This document shows positions 8,676 to 16,955 of a DNA stretch of 64,000 nucleotides, piece by piece (within the stretch, counting starts at the first letter, position 1; every line of letters begins with the position of its first letter). Origin of the DNA: Flavimaribacter sp039888615 (lineage in GTDB: Bacteria; Pseudomonadota; Alphaproteobacteria; Rhizobiales; Rhizobiaceae); the NCBI GenBank assembly GCA_039888615.1, contig JBDQQS010000021.1, one strand, 5' to 3'. Position numbers and translations under genes: made by a program. Below the pieces are notes generated by a model that was not told the origin of the DNA, searched no databases, and saw only the letters and a list, made by a program, of their open reading frames with translations.

Positions 8676-10259
8676 CTATTGCGTACGCTGCGCTTCCCAG
8701 AAGAAGGGCACGGGGCTCTCGATAAAGCCCTCGAGATTGGTCGCAATACCCTGGGAGGGGAAACTCTGGCCGAGCGGAACGTAGCTGACAAGATCGTGGG
8801 TCAGGATCTGCATCTTTTCCGCCAGCGCCTTTTTCACTTCCGGATCCTTGGCCTCGGCGAACTGCTTGCGCAGTTCCTGCAATTCCTCCGAACAGGCCCA
8901 ACCGAACCAGCCGTTGTCGCAATCGCCCGCGACATAGACGTTGGTCATCGGATTGGACTGATCGACAAAGCCCCAACCCGTGAAGAACAGGTTCCAGCCG
9001 CCATCGGCGACCGGTTCCTTGCTGGCCCTGCGTGTCGCCACGGTCGCCCAGTCGGAAGGCTGGGCGTCGACGACGAAACCGGCTTCCTCGAGCATCGGCT
9101 TGAGCACCGAATAGTAGGCGTCGTGCGCAGGAATGTCGGTCACGTGCATCAGCACGACCGGCGTGCCGTCATAACCGGCCTCTTCGAGCAGAGCCTTCGC
9201 CTTGTCGACGTCGCGGTTCAGCACCCGTTCCGTGTTGGCGTCCGTCGCATAGGGCGTGTCGCAGAAGAATACGGCAGCGCACTCCAGATAGCGGTCGGTG
9301 GCATTGCCGTAGGCGGCTTGCAGGAAGGGTTTCTGTTCGACCGCCCATTGCAGCGCCTGGCGGATCTTCGGATCGTCAAACGGCGGGTTCAGGTGATTGA
9401 CGACGAGCTGCATCGAGTTGCCCGACTGGCGCGCGGCGATCGGCTTGGCGCTGTCTGCGCCCTCGAAAAAGGCGAGCATGTCGGCGGGCACTTCCTCGAT
9501 CCAGTCGATTTCGCCCGCGATCAGGGCGTCGATCGCTGTCGCCGTATCCGGGATATAGACGAGTTCCACGCGGTCGAAATGCGCGACCTTGCCTCCAGCG
9601 GCCATATCGGCCGGCTCGTCGCGGGGAACGTAATCGCCGAATTTTTCAAAGACCGCGATGCTGCCCGGCACCCATTCGTCGGGAAGCAGCTTGTAGGGGC
9701 CGGAGCCGATCGGGTCGGCGACCGCCTCGCTCGGATCGTTCGCCGCCAGGCTCGCCGGCATGATCACCGGAACGTTTGAGGAAATCTTTCCAAGCGCCGG
9801 GATCACCTGCCCCCAGGGCTCGTTCATCGTCAGGACGACGGTCTTGTCGTCCGGAGCCTCGATCGACTGAAGCTTGGAGAACAGGATCTTGCCGAGACCA
9901 TCGACCTTTCCCCAGCGCTCGATGGAGGCGACGACGTCAGCCCCGGTGACGGGTGAACCATCGTGGAACATCAATCCGTCGCGCAGCGTGATCGTGTAGA
10001 CGCGGCCGTCGTCGGAAAGCGTGTAGCCCTCGGCCATCTGCGGCTGCACTTCATAGTTCGAATCCAGCGCAAACAGCGTATCGTACATGAGATAGGCGGC
10101 GTTGCGGATCGTGAAATTCGTCGTCGAGATCGGGTCGAGCGTGTTGATGTCTCCGTTCAGTCTCAGCCGCAGAACCTCCTCGGCCGAGGCGGACACGGTT
10201 CCGGCGAGCATCGCCGCCCCGATTGCCGCCGACAGAACAATGGTTTTCAATCGTCGCAT
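8676..10259 (-). CDS. ABC transporter substrate-binding protein, family 5 (peptide/nickel type)
   Basis: A 527-residue periplasmic protein. The ATG at 10259 is preceded by GGAGGAG and yields a clean signal peptide (LKTIVLSAAIGAAMLAGTVSASA, cleaved near residue 27); the longer start at 10283 is rejected. The SBP family 5 signature is visible (TITLRDGLMFHDGSPVTGADVVASIERW) as are the IGSGPYKL and late W-rich segments. It captures the substrate for the DppBCDF-like importer. First gene of the operon, with operator-like palindromes just upstream. The ligand could be a peptide, a glycoside or an opine-like compound; LacI control leans toward a sugar-containing ligand, which is inference. Confidence 0.92.
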   Translation of the reverse strand: MRRLKTIVLSAAIGAAMLAGTVSASAEEVLRLRLNGDINTLDPISTTNFTIRNAAYLMYDTLFALDSNYEVQPQMAEGYTLSDDGRVYTITLRDGLMFHDGSPVTGADVVASIERWGKVDGLGKILFSKLQSIEAPDDKTVVLTMNEPWGQVIPALGKISSNVPVIMPASLAANDPSEAVADPIGSGPYKLLPDEWVPGSIAVFEKFGDYVPRDEPADMAAGGKVAHFDRVELVYIPDTATAIDALIAGEIDWIEEVPADMLAFFEGADSAKPIAARQSGNSMQLVVNHLNPPFDDPKIRQALQWAVEQKPFLQAAYGNATDRYLECAAVFFCDTPYATDANTERVLNRDVDKAKALLEEAGYDGTPVVLMHVTDIPAHDAYYSVLKPMLEEAGFVVDAQPSDWATVATRRASKEPVADGGWNLFFTGWGFVDQSNPMTNVYVAGDCDNGWFGWACSEELQELRKQFAEAKDPEVKKALAEKMQILTHDLVSYVPLGQSFPSQGIATNLEGFIESPVPFFWEAQRTQ

Positions 10260-10290
10260 TCTGTTCTCCTCCGTCCGCCGCATGGCGGCG

Positions 10291-10302
10291 CAAAACGTTA
10301 CG
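10291..10302. promoter_or_regulatory. Imperfect LacI-type operator near the ABC operon
   Basis: CAAAACGTTACG matches the two perfect palindromes further along this spacer at 10 of 12 positions. It lies about 32 bases before the start codon of the binding-protein gene, where a bound repressor would block transcription. Confidence 0.5.
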
Positions 10303-10356
10303 TATCAATTATGAACCAGAATTCCGCGCCTCGAAGCCTTGCATTCTCCCAAAACG

Positions 10357-10368
10357 CGAAACGTTTCG
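10357..10368. promoter_or_regulatory. LacI-type operator CGAAACGTTTCG, copy 1
   Basis: A perfect 12-base palindrome with the central CG expected for LacI/GalR-family operators. It is repeated exactly at 10445-10456 in the same intergenic region. Confidence 0.7.
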
Positions 10369-10444
10369 TGTTTAGCGATTCCACAAATACTATGCAACCC
10401 GGTTATTGCTCTTTAACAGGGACTTTTGTGGATTTCCTGTTTGA

Positions 10445-10456
10445 CGAAACGTTTCG
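10445..10456. promoter_or_regulatory. LacI-type operator CGAAACGTTTCG, copy 2
   Basis: The second perfect copy, centred 88 bases from the first, about 42 bases before the TTG start of the LacI-type gene. The position suggests autoregulation, and the spacing of whole helical turns could allow looping between copies. Confidence 0.7.
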
Positions 10457-10497
10457 CGTCGCTATTTTGGCGCATCTTGAGTGCGAGGACGAGTCGG

Positions 10498-11505
10498 TTG
10501 GCGACAATCAAGGATGTGGCGCGACGCGCCAATGTTTCGGTGACGACCGTATCGGCGACCATCAACGGCACCGCTCCGGTCAGCGACGCCCTGAAGGCGC
10601 GCGTCTGGGCGGCGATCCGCGAAGTCGGCTACCAGCCCGATCCGATCGCCCGCAATCTGCGCAAGGGCGTATCGACGACGATTGGCCTGATCGTGCCCGA
10701 CATCTCGATCCCCTGGGCCGCGCATCTCGCGAAATCCATGCAGCGCGCCTTCTCCGAAATCGGCTACAACATGCTGTTCGCCAGCAGCGAGGACGACCCG
10801 GAGCGCGAGTTCAGCGAGATCGAGGTGTTTTCGGCGCATCGCGTCGCCGGGCTGGTCGTGGTCCCCACATCGCGCGGAGAGAATTACAGCGCCCGCCTGA
10901 TTGAAGCGATTCACGTGCCGACAGTGCTGGTGGACCGGGTGTTGCCGCAATCGCACTTCGATTCGGTGACGGACGACAATCTTCTCGGCGCGCAGATGAT
11001 CGTGCGATACCTGCACAAGCTCGGTCACCGCGACATCGCCTTCATGGCGGGCCGCGCGGGCATATCGTCCTCCGACGAGCGGCTTGCGGGTTTCAGGAGA
11101 ACCATGGACGAAACCAACGTCGCCATCCGGGACGAACTCGTGCGGCAACCGGTCTATCTGCGCGATCAGGCCTATGCGACCGTGCAGCAGCTGATGACGA
11201 TGCGGGATCCGCCGACGGCCATCGTCTGCATTAACATCGCCCAGTTGCTCGGAACCATGGCCGGCCTTGGCAATCTCGGCCTCAGCGCTCCGGAAGACGT
11301 GTCCGTTATCAGTTTCGACGGCTTTCACCCGGCTGAAGGCTGGTCGCCCGCAATCACCTCGCTGAAGCAGGATATCGCAACCACCAGCACCAGGGCCGCG
11401 GAATTGCTGATGGCGCGCATCCGCGAGGAAAACCAGCCCGAACCGCTAGTCATCCGGGTTCCGCCGAGCCTGCAGATACGCAGTTCATGCCGCGCCGTGG
11501 AATGA
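10498..11505 (+). CDS. LacI-family transcriptional regulator
   Basis: A 335-residue repressor-type protein. The TTG at 10498 is chosen because the LacI headpiece begins immediately after it (ATIKDVARRANVSVTTVSATING), and because an ATG at 10426 would place an operator copy inside the coding region; AGGA lies about 12 bases before the TTG. Residues 1-55 are the HTH and hinge, the rest is the periplasmic-binding-like effector domain with the conserved GLIVPDIS and SVISFDGF segments. It is divergent from the peptide-type ABC operon and probably controls it and itself through the CGAAACGTTTCG sites. Confidence 0.92.
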   Translation: MATIKDVARRANVSVTTVSATINGTAPVSDALKARVWAAIREVGYQPDPIARNLRKGVSTTIGLIVPDISIPWAAHLAKSMQRAFSEIGYNMLFASSEDDPEREFSEIEVFSAHRVAGLVVVPTSRGENYSARLIEAIHVPTVLVDRVLPQSHFDSVTDDNLLGAQMIVRYLHKLGHRDIAFMAGRAGISSSDERLAGFRRTMDETNVAIRDELVRQPVYLRDQAYATVQQLMTMRDPPTAIVCINIAQLLGTMAGLGNLGLSAPEDVSVISFDGFHPAEGWSPAITSLKQDIATTSTRAAELLMARIREENQPEPLVIRVPPSLQIRSSCRAVE

Positions 11506-11537
11506 GGCTGGCGGCATCGACTGAGGTGACGGGCAAT

Positions 11538-11569
11538 AACGTCCGCGTCCAGTTCGTTGACGAGACCGG
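11538..11569 (+). repeat. Degenerate copy of a segment of the gene at 17 kb
   Basis: This 32-base stretch matches 17208-17239 at 28 of 32 positions and encodes the same peptide NVRVQFVDETG. It sits in a short reading frame (ATG at 11502, overlapping the LacI stop, to the TGA at about 11655) that has no other recognisable content. It looks like the leftover of a second copy of the phage-like gene at 16956-17297. Confidence 0.55.
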
Positions 11570-11611
11570 GCCCAGGTTGAGTCGGGATCCGGATGGCCAG
11601 TCTTGCAAGGT

Positions 11612-11866
11612 CTACCTGCTGTTCTGCTTTTCGAGGTTGATCCTCAACGTCTGACTGGCTTCTTTCAGCTTTGTATCCAGCATTTTCGCATAGTCCAAAA
11701 AGGCTTCATCAGAAATCACCTTGCCGATAACATCGTCGTCGTCGCCCACAGGTATCGAAGAAATCAGAGCGCAATCTGAGGAAGACAATTCCTCATTCGG
11801 TTCGATCAGAACGCCATCTTCCAACAGAACTCCTGTCAATAGTTTCACCCTTTTGTCCGCTAACAA
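11612..11866 (-). CDS. Small acidic hypothetical protein
   Basis: An 84-residue acidic protein that I do not recognise. It starts with TTG at 11866, preceded by AAGAGGT at a good distance. There is no signal peptide; the C-terminal half looks helical (FLDYAKMLDTKLKEASQTLRINLE). It follows a small membrane-protein gene on the same strand 21 bases downstream, so the two probably form an operon. Base composition is less GC-rich than in the transporter genes on either side, in keeping with an accessory gene. It ends inside the region holding the phage-like remnant. Confidence 0.5.
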   Translation of the reverse strand: MLADKRVKLLTGVLLEDGVLIEPNEELSSSDCALISSIPVGDDDDVIGKVISDEAFLDYAKMLDTKLKEASQTLRINLEKQNSR

Positions 11867-11887
11867 CGCGATACCTCTTACTCTGCC

Positions 11888-12079
11888 TTATCTGCTGTAG
11901 ACGGCATGGAAGAAAATCTCCTTCCTCCTGTCGTCCATGGGCGCGCCATACTCGGCAGATTCAGACATTATCGCTGTTCTTTTGGATTTACCGAATAATG
12001 TCAGAAGCAGATTTGTGTTCCAGGCAGCCGCTGCCAAAAGCAGCATGAAAATCAGACCTATACCTTCCAGGGCACTCAT
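11888..12079 (-). CDS. Small single-pass membrane protein
   Basis: A 63-residue protein with one hydrophobic segment at about residues 7-30 (IGLIFMLLLAAAAWNTNLLL) and a charged C-terminus. GGGAG lies about 8 bases before the ATG, supporting a real gene. No family recognised. It is first of a probable two-gene unit with the acidic protein at 11612-11866. Confidence 0.5.
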   Translation of the reverse strand: MSALEGIGLIFMLLLAAAAWNTNLLLTLFGKSKRTAIMSESAEYGAPMDDRRKEIFFHAVYSR

Positions 12080-12508
12080 TTATGATCTCCCGGATCAATG
12101 ATGAATAAAGCTTCCGCAAAAGGCAGAAGCATGTACTTCGCAATACCTTACGCGGGAGCTACAGATAAAGCGCGTGTGCGTTTGCGTTGAGCCTCCACAA
12201 GCAAATGCACCGACCCGACAGCAGAGAGATGTGAACAGAATTCCACCAGCGAAAACCTGCAAATTAGTCGAAAACGAAGCCAGGAAAGTCTTCCGGCAGG
12301 GCATGCGCGTTCACAATAGCGCGCAAATCCAGTTTGACGCCAATACCCGTTGAGGTCGACGGCGGCTTCCGCGCCGCGCCCAACAGCATTGCTCATGAAA
12401 CGCTGATCAGTCTTCTTGAATATAAATCTAATCAGCGCCTTTGTACTTGATGGCGACAGAAAAATGTGGCCCTTTTGAACTATAGTCATGGGCAGGATGG
12501 GGTTGAAC
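12080..12508. other. Intergenic region before the MscS gene
   Basis: About 430 bases, AT-richer than the flanking genes. Minus-strand reading frames exist here but lack ribosome sites and family features, so I call none. It should carry the promoters for the MscS gene and for the small membrane-protein unit. Confidence 0.4.
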
Positions 12509-14737
12509 ATGAACAAAACAATTCTGGTCCTGTTTCTGGTGGTGTTTTCCTTCTTCGGCGGCGTCGCGATGGCCCAGACCGGTTCCGGCGAGCCATCCGG
12601 AGCCAACGTCGAGGAACTGGTCGCCAAGCTGACGCCGGAGCAACGGCAAGTTCTGGGGCAATTGCTCGAAACACTGGCGTCGCAAGTCGAGGACAACACG
12701 GTCGGAGCCGCCGCGCCGCGCGATTTCCGCGCCGAACTCGGGCTGGCCTGGCAAAGCTACAAGACCTTTCTGTGGTCGAACATCACAGGGTTTCCCGACG
12801 CTGTCGTAGGCGTCGGACGAACGATCCATCGGATCGTCACGGTTGACGGACCCGGCCTCAATCTGCGCTTCCTGGCCGGTCTAGGCATAACGATCCTGTT
12901 TGCCTGGCTCGTGGAGACCATTGTCGAACGCTTCGTGCGCACAAGCCGCGAAGCCGGCACGCACAAAGGGGCCGGCACCTATGCCGGCGCGGACAATCTC
13001 GGCGAACAGCTGAGCATATTGCTGCGCGCGCTCGGGCGTGATCTTACCGGACAGATTTCCTTTTCCATCGCCGCCCTGATCGCGATCCAGTTCGCCTTTG
13101 CCGATCCGACCAACGCCTATGTGGCGACGATCTTCATCTTCTATGCAATTCTGGTCTATCGCTTCTCGGCGGCCATCCTGCGCTTCATTCTGGCGCCGTT
13201 CGAATCGCAGTACAGACTGGTGACGACGGACGACTGGACCGCGAAATTCATCTATTATCACCTGGTCACGATCGCGACGTTCACCGGCATCGTGCTGTTT
13301 CTGATCTCCGCGATGCAGCGGCTTTCCATCACCGGTTACGCGCCGCTGGCCTTCGTGTCGGGCATCATCGTCTATGGCGGCATCATCTATGTCTCCTGGC
13401 GCGCCAGAGACGGATTGACGACGATCCTGCGCGGCGGCGACGATGATGTCTCGCCGGGCCTTGCGCGCATGGCGACATGGTGGCCGCCACTCTCCATCGC
13501 CCTCATCATTTTCCAGTATTTTGCCGCGCAGATCGCGCGCGCGACCGGGGCGCTGGACATATCAGCCGGCGCGGCGGTGACGGTGCTCGCGATCATCGTG
13601 TCCGCGCCGTTCCTCGACACGATGATGCGCGGCCTCGTGCGCCACCTCGTGCCGAACATGCAGGGCGAAGGACCGATTGCGGAGGCCGCATACAACGAAA
13701 CCCGCCACAGCTATGTGCGGATCGGCAGGGTTATTCTTTTCGTCATCCTCATCCTCATATCCGCGCGGCTTCTGGGCATCAGCATTCGCAGCTTCGCCGA
13801 AACCGGTTTCGGCGTGCAGTTCGCCGCCAAGGGCTTCGGTTTCCTGATGATCATCGCAGTCGGCTATCTGGTCTGGGAATTCATCAACCTGTTCGTCAAT
13901 CGCCGGCTGGTGACGGACATCTGGGAAGCGGCGACCGGAGAAAGCGCGGAACAGGGCGAAGGCTACGGCGCCGGAAAGTCGCGCATGGCGACGGTGCTGC
14001 CGCTGATCCGCATGGCGCTTCAGGCCGTCACCATCACCCTGACGGTTCTGCTGGCGCTTGCCCAGCTCGGCGTCAACATCACGCCGCTTCTGGCCGGCGC
14101 CGGCGTGCTGGGCCTCGCCGTCGGCTTCGGCGCGCAAACGCTGGTCAAGGACGTCGTATCGGGGATCTTCTTCCTGCTCGACGATGCGTTCCGCGTCGGC
14201 GAATTCATCGACACCGGCGGCATCCAGGGCTCGGTGGAGCGGATTTCGGTGCGGTCGCTGCAACTGCGCCATCCCAATGGTCCCGTTCACATCGTTCCCT
14301 ATGGCGAAATCTCGAAGCTGACGAATCACAGCCGCGACTACGTCATCATGAAACTGAAATTCACCGTCCCCTTCGACACGGACATCGAGAAGGTTCGCAA
14401 GCTCTTCAAGAAGATCGGGCAGGAGATGATGGCAGACCCGGCGGTGGCGGACGACTTCATCCAGCCGTTCAAGTCGCAGGGCGTCGCAGCCGTCAACGAC
14501 GTCGGCATCGTTCTGCGCGGCAAGTTCATGGCGAAGCCCGGAACCCAATGGGTGATTCGCAAGCAGGTCTACGCGAAAGTGCAAAAGGCGTTCGATGAAA
14601 ACGGCATCCATTTCGCGCGCCGCGAGGTTCGCGTCCAGATGAGCCCGGGCGGCGAAATGGAAATCGACGAGGATCAGGCGCAGGCTCTCGCCGCCGCCGC
14701 AGCAACCGCAGCAGACGGCGGCGATGCGAAGTCATGA
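12509..14737 (+). CDS. MscS-family mechanosensitive ion channel with large N-terminal region
   Basis: A 742-residue inner-membrane protein (the in-frame ATG at 12488 would add seven residues). It begins with a signal peptide (TILVLFLVVFSFFGGVAMAQ), followed by a roughly 90-residue periplasmic region and about ten hydrophobic helices. The MscS pore helix and beta domain are seen from about residue 520: AGVLGLAVGFGAQTLVKDVVSGIFFLLDD, then GEFIDTGGIQGSVERISVR. The length and layout resemble the YbiO/MscM-like channels rather than the short MscS. It protects cells from osmotic downshock by releasing solutes. Monocistronic. Confidence 0.9.
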   Translation: MNKTILVLFLVVFSFFGGVAMAQTGSGEPSGANVEELVAKLTPEQRQVLGQLLETLASQVEDNTVGAAAPRDFRAELGLAWQSYKTFLWSNITGFPDAVVGVGRTIHRIVTVDGPGLNLRFLAGLGITILFAWLVETIVERFVRTSREAGTHKGAGTYAGADNLGEQLSILLRALGRDLTGQISFSIAALIAIQFAFADPTNAYVATIFIFYAILVYRFSAAILRFILAPFESQYRLVTTDDWTAKFIYYHLVTIATFTGIVLFLISAMQRLSITGYAPLAFVSGIIVYGGIIYVSWRARDGLTTILRGGDDDVSPGLARMATWWPPLSIALIIFQYFAAQIARATGALDISAGAAVTVLAIIVSAPFLDTMMRGLVRHLVPNMQGEGPIAEAAYNETRHSYVRIGRVILFVILILISARLLGISIRSFAETGFGVQFAAKGFGFLMIIAVGYLVWEFINLFVNRRLVTDIWEAATGESAEQGEGYGAGKSRMATVLPLIRMALQAVTITLTVLLALAQLGVNITPLLAGAGVLGLAVGFGAQTLVKDVVSGIFFLLDDAFRVGEFIDTGGIQGSVERISVRSLQLRHPNGPVHIVPYGEISKLTNHSRDYVIMKLKFTVPFDTDIEKVRKLFKKIGQEMMADPAVADDFIQPFKSQGVAAVNDVGIVLRGKFMAKPGTQWVIRKQVYAKVQKAFDENGIHFARREVRVQMSPGGEMEIDEDQAQALAAAAATAADGGDAKS

Positions 14738-14814
14738 TGATCGCTGGAAAACGAACAAAGGCGTCGGACTGCCGTCGCGCGACGCCAATATTTTCAATTA
14801 TTTCAGCCACTTGG

Positions 14815-14904
14815 TGGCGGAGAGGAAGGGATTCGAACCCTCGATACCATCTCTGGTATACTCCCTTAGCAGGGGAGCGCCTTCAGCCGCTCGGCCACCT
14901 CTCC
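14815..14904 (-). tRNA. tRNA-Ser (anticodon GCU)
   Basis: Read on the minus strand, GGAGAGG at the 5' end pairs with CCTCTCC at the 3' end, followed by discriminator G and an encoded CCA. The anticodon loop contains GCT (14868-14870), flanked by the stem CTCCC/GGGAG. A long variable arm with paired bases and the T-loop GGTTCGAATCC mark it as a class II serine tRNA that reads AGC/AGU. It borders the accessory islet at 14.9-18.9 kb. Confidence 0.97.
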
Positions 14905-15234
14905 GGAAGGCCCGACTTAGCCCGAAATTCCTTTGTTTGCAAGGACTTTAGGGACATTTTCGCTGGAAATAAAACTCGTAGAAACGTGCAAGAAATTGCA
15001 GAACGAAGCATGATCAAACCGGAAACTGCGCCAAAAAACGGCACAAATACGGCACAGTTTGTTCCGGTAAACGCCACGTCGCGCCAACGGACATTAACGT
15101 GGGCCTTGCTAACGGTTGCGACACCCGCTTCATTTGATCTGTAGCATCAAGCAATTCTGCGCCTTTCGAGTAACCTGCACTTTGATGCCATTATACCCAT
15201 ATAGCGTAGGCAACCAGAGTGATCGGGTGGGTCA
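14905..15234. other. Intergenic region beside tRNA-Ser
   Basis: About 330 bases holding the tRNA promoter side (minus strand) and AT-richer sequence with no gene I can support. A plus-strand frame that begins inside the tRNA region is a chance reading. I looked for a repeat of the tRNA 3' end, the mark of an integrated element, and saw none in this stretch. Confidence 0.4.
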
Positions 15235-15366
15235 ATGACTGGAAATCGGGAAACGCGTTTGCAAATCACGCTCGACAATAGCGAGCTGGAAGCTATCGAG
15301 GACTGGAGATTCGAACAACGCATGCCGAGCCGGGCCGCCGCAGTGCGAGGCCTCCTGCGTCATTGA
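15235..15366 (+). CDS. Small ribbon-helix-helix protein
   Basis: A 43-residue reading frame from ATG 15235. The sequence RLQITLDNSELEAIEDW, followed by RMPSRAAAVRGLL, has the typical arrangement of a ribbon-helix-helix (CopG/Arc-like) DNA-binding domain: a beta strand with alternating residues, a first helix, the MPSRA turn and a second helix. Many alphaproteobacteria carry such single-domain proteins near mobile regions. The ribosome site is weak (GGGTGGG). It could be a free-standing regulator or an antitoxin without a visible toxin. Confidence 0.6.
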   Translation: MTGNRETRLQITLDNSELEAIEDWRFEQRMPSRAAAVRGLLRH

Positions 15367-15398
15367 AACAAGGCGGCAAAGCTGAAATTGAAATTGCA

Positions 15399-15425
15399 GT
15401 CCCCGGCTGCACAACCGCCGGGGAC
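15399..15425. terminator. Stem-loop between convergent small genes
   Basis: GTCCCCGGC (15399-15407) and GCCGGGGAC (15417-15425) form a perfect 9-base stem with a 9-base loop, between the RHH gene and the convergent YciF-like gene. No T run follows on the plus strand and only scattered T on the other, so a terminator role is likely but not certain. Confidence 0.45.
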
Positions 15426-15485
15426 CGCCACGATATTCCGGTCTAATTGTAGACCGCCATATGTCAGACATGCCTGACTTCCGGC

Positions 15486-15977
15486 TCAGGCCGCCTTCTT
15501 GTTCAATTTGTCTTCAGCAAGCCGCGTAAGCTTTGCATCAGCACTTTTTTCCTCTTCGAGATTATCGCGCAACGGGCTGATTGCGTCCTCGTATCCAAGC
15601 TGCTGAGCCCAGGTAAGAAGTGTGCCGTAGCGTGTAATTTCATAGTGCTCTACGGCCTGACCAGCCGCGATAAGCGCGGCATCCAGGGTTTCGTCATCCT
15701 CGATTTCATCGATGAGCTCTTCGGCTTCCTTGACGATACCCTCGATCGCCGGGCACTCTTCGGATGAAGGCGTCTTGCCGAGCAGATCAAAAACCTTTTT
15801 CAACCTTTCAATCTGACCTTCCGTTTCGGATCGGTGATCCTTGAAGAGTTTTCCGAGTGACGCGTTGGAACTTTTCTCGATCATTGTGGGGAGATTCTTC
15901 AGAATGTAGTTCTCGGCAAAATAGACGTCCTGCAGCGTGTGTTCAAAGAGGTCTTCGAGATTCTTGAGAGACATCAT
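15486..15977 (-). CDS. YciE/YciF ferroxidase-family (DUF892) protein
   Basis: A 163-residue all-helical ferritin-like protein. The DUF892 hallmarks are clear: LEDLFEHTLQDVYFAENYILKNLP at the N-terminus, then HRSETEGQIERL and VEHYEITRYGTLLTWAQQLG, supplying the Glu and His residues of the diiron site. Family members are linked to osmotic, bile or general stress responses, and the ferritin-like fold suggests oxidant or metal handling. AAAGGA precedes the ATG. It fits with the neighbouring small stress and membrane genes. Confidence 0.9.
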   Translation of the reverse strand: MMSLKNLEDLFEHTLQDVYFAENYILKNLPTMIEKSSNASLGKLFKDHRSETEGQIERLKKVFDLLGKTPSSEECPAIEGIVKEAEELIDEIEDDETLDAALIAAGQAVEHYEITRYGTLLTWAQQLGYEDAISPLRDNLEEEKSADAKLTRLAEDKLNKKAA

Positions 15978-16179
15978 TTTGTCCTTTCGGTTGCGTATTG
16001 CGTGATGACAATCAAATGCAGAAAAACCTGATTGGTTCCCTCATGACGGTGCGACCAGACAAATCGTGCTTTTGCTGGCGCGGCCCTATCGATCATGCCT
16101 GGCGCTGAAACCAAAACGGGAGTTTGAAGTTTCTATCCTGCGGGACAGGTCTTCAATTTTTAAGCTGAAGGAATTCACT

Positions 16180-16689
16180 ATGATCGACTGGAACGAAAAG
16201 CTGGAGATTGTCGTATCCGCAATCTCTATTTATGCGTTTATTGTACTTTTTGTGCGCCTTTACGGAAAGCGCACCACCGCCCAAATGAATAATTTTGACT
16301 GGATTGTGACGGTAGCCTTCGGGTCACTGGCGTCCTCGGGAATACTGATGTCGAAGGTCAGTATTCTGGACGCGGTGCTGGCGATGTTTGTCCTTCTGAC
16401 CCTGCAATACAGTGTAACCTTTCTTGCTTTTCGCAACGCCCGGTTTGCGGAAATCGTGAAATCAGAACCCAGAATGCTCTTCTACGACGGAAAGTTTCTC
16501 AAGCATCAGATGAAAAAAGAGAGAGTAGCCGAATCAGAAATACTTAGCGCGATCAGACAACACGGTTTTGCTCGAGTGGAGGATGTCCAGGCTGTTGTTC
16601 TGGAAAACGAAGCTCAAATGAGCGTCCTGAGCCATAACGAAAACCATTCACCATCTGCCCTGAAGGGCATAGAGCGAGTTCAGGAATGA
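16180..16689 (+). CDS. DUF421/YetF-like membrane protein
   Basis: The ATG at 16180 has AAGGA before it and is preferred over the upstream ATG at 16066, which would add an unrelated basic stretch. The 169-residue product has three N-terminal transmembrane helices (about residues 8-28, 40-60 and 65-85) and a soluble C-terminal YetF domain (SEPRMLFYDGKFLKHQMKKERV, then RQHGFARVEDVQAVVLENEAQMSVL), diagnostic of the family. Members are integral membrane proteins of unknown biochemical role, often in stress regulons. Confidence 0.88.
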   Translation: MIDWNEKLEIVVSAISIYAFIVLFVRLYGKRTTAQMNNFDWIVTVAFGSLASSGILMSKVSILDAVLAMFVLLTLQYSVTFLAFRNARFAEIVKSEPRMLFYDGKFLKHQMKKERVAESEILSAIRQHGFARVEDVQAVVLENEAQMSVLSHNENHSPSALKGIERVQE

Positions 16690-16716
16690 CAACATCAGCG
16701 CCAGTACTGCTTATCT

Positions 16717-16935
16717 TCAATTTTCGTTCCAGATATCGACAAGCAAGCGGCCGAGTGCTCCGACAAACATCAGAAACGAACCGATAATGAAGAGCCAAAC
16801 TCCTATGAGTTTGTACGCTTCCAGCGAAGGTAGAAACAGAAGGCTTCCAACAAAGAAGAAGAAGTTGCCCAACAGCCCGAGAGAAAGGTGAACCCATCCA
16901 AATTCATGGACCAACATTCGTATCGGATTGCTCAT
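16717..16935 (-). CDS. YrhK-domain membrane protein
   Basis: A 72-residue protein from the ATG at 16935, which has GGAG seven bases upstream; a GTG two codons earlier is an alternative. It has two hydrophobic helices (residues about 18-36 and 42-62) with the pattern FGWVHLSLGLLGNFFFFVGSLLF and GVWLFIIGSFLMFVGALGRL, matching the YrhK family as I remember it. Function unknown. It converges on the YetF-like gene. Confidence 0.75.
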   Translation of the reverse strand: MSNPIRMLVHEFGWVHLSLGLLGNFFFFVGSLLFLPSLEAYKLIGVWLFIIGSFLMFVGALGRLLVDIWNEN

Positions 16936-16955
16936 AAACACTCTCCTATCGCACT

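Noticed and set aside
8427..9779. Long plus-strand frame (450 codons) opposite the ABC binding-protein gene
   Set aside because: It is the antisense shadow of a clear family 5 binding protein; His/Arg/Gly-rich content and no family features.
12148..12699. Minus-strand frame of 183 codons before the MscS gene
   Set aside because: No ribosome site, Cys/Ser/Arg-rich chance composition, and it overlaps the start of the MscS gene.
13562..14611. Minus-strand frame opposite the MscS gene
   Set aside because: Antisense shadow of the channel domain; no ribosome site or homology.
14734..15144. Frame running through tRNA-Ser into the spacer, considered as an integrase tail
   Set aside because: It reads through the tRNA, has no catalytic motif, and the few C-terminal residues that looked integrase-like are too short to support the idea.
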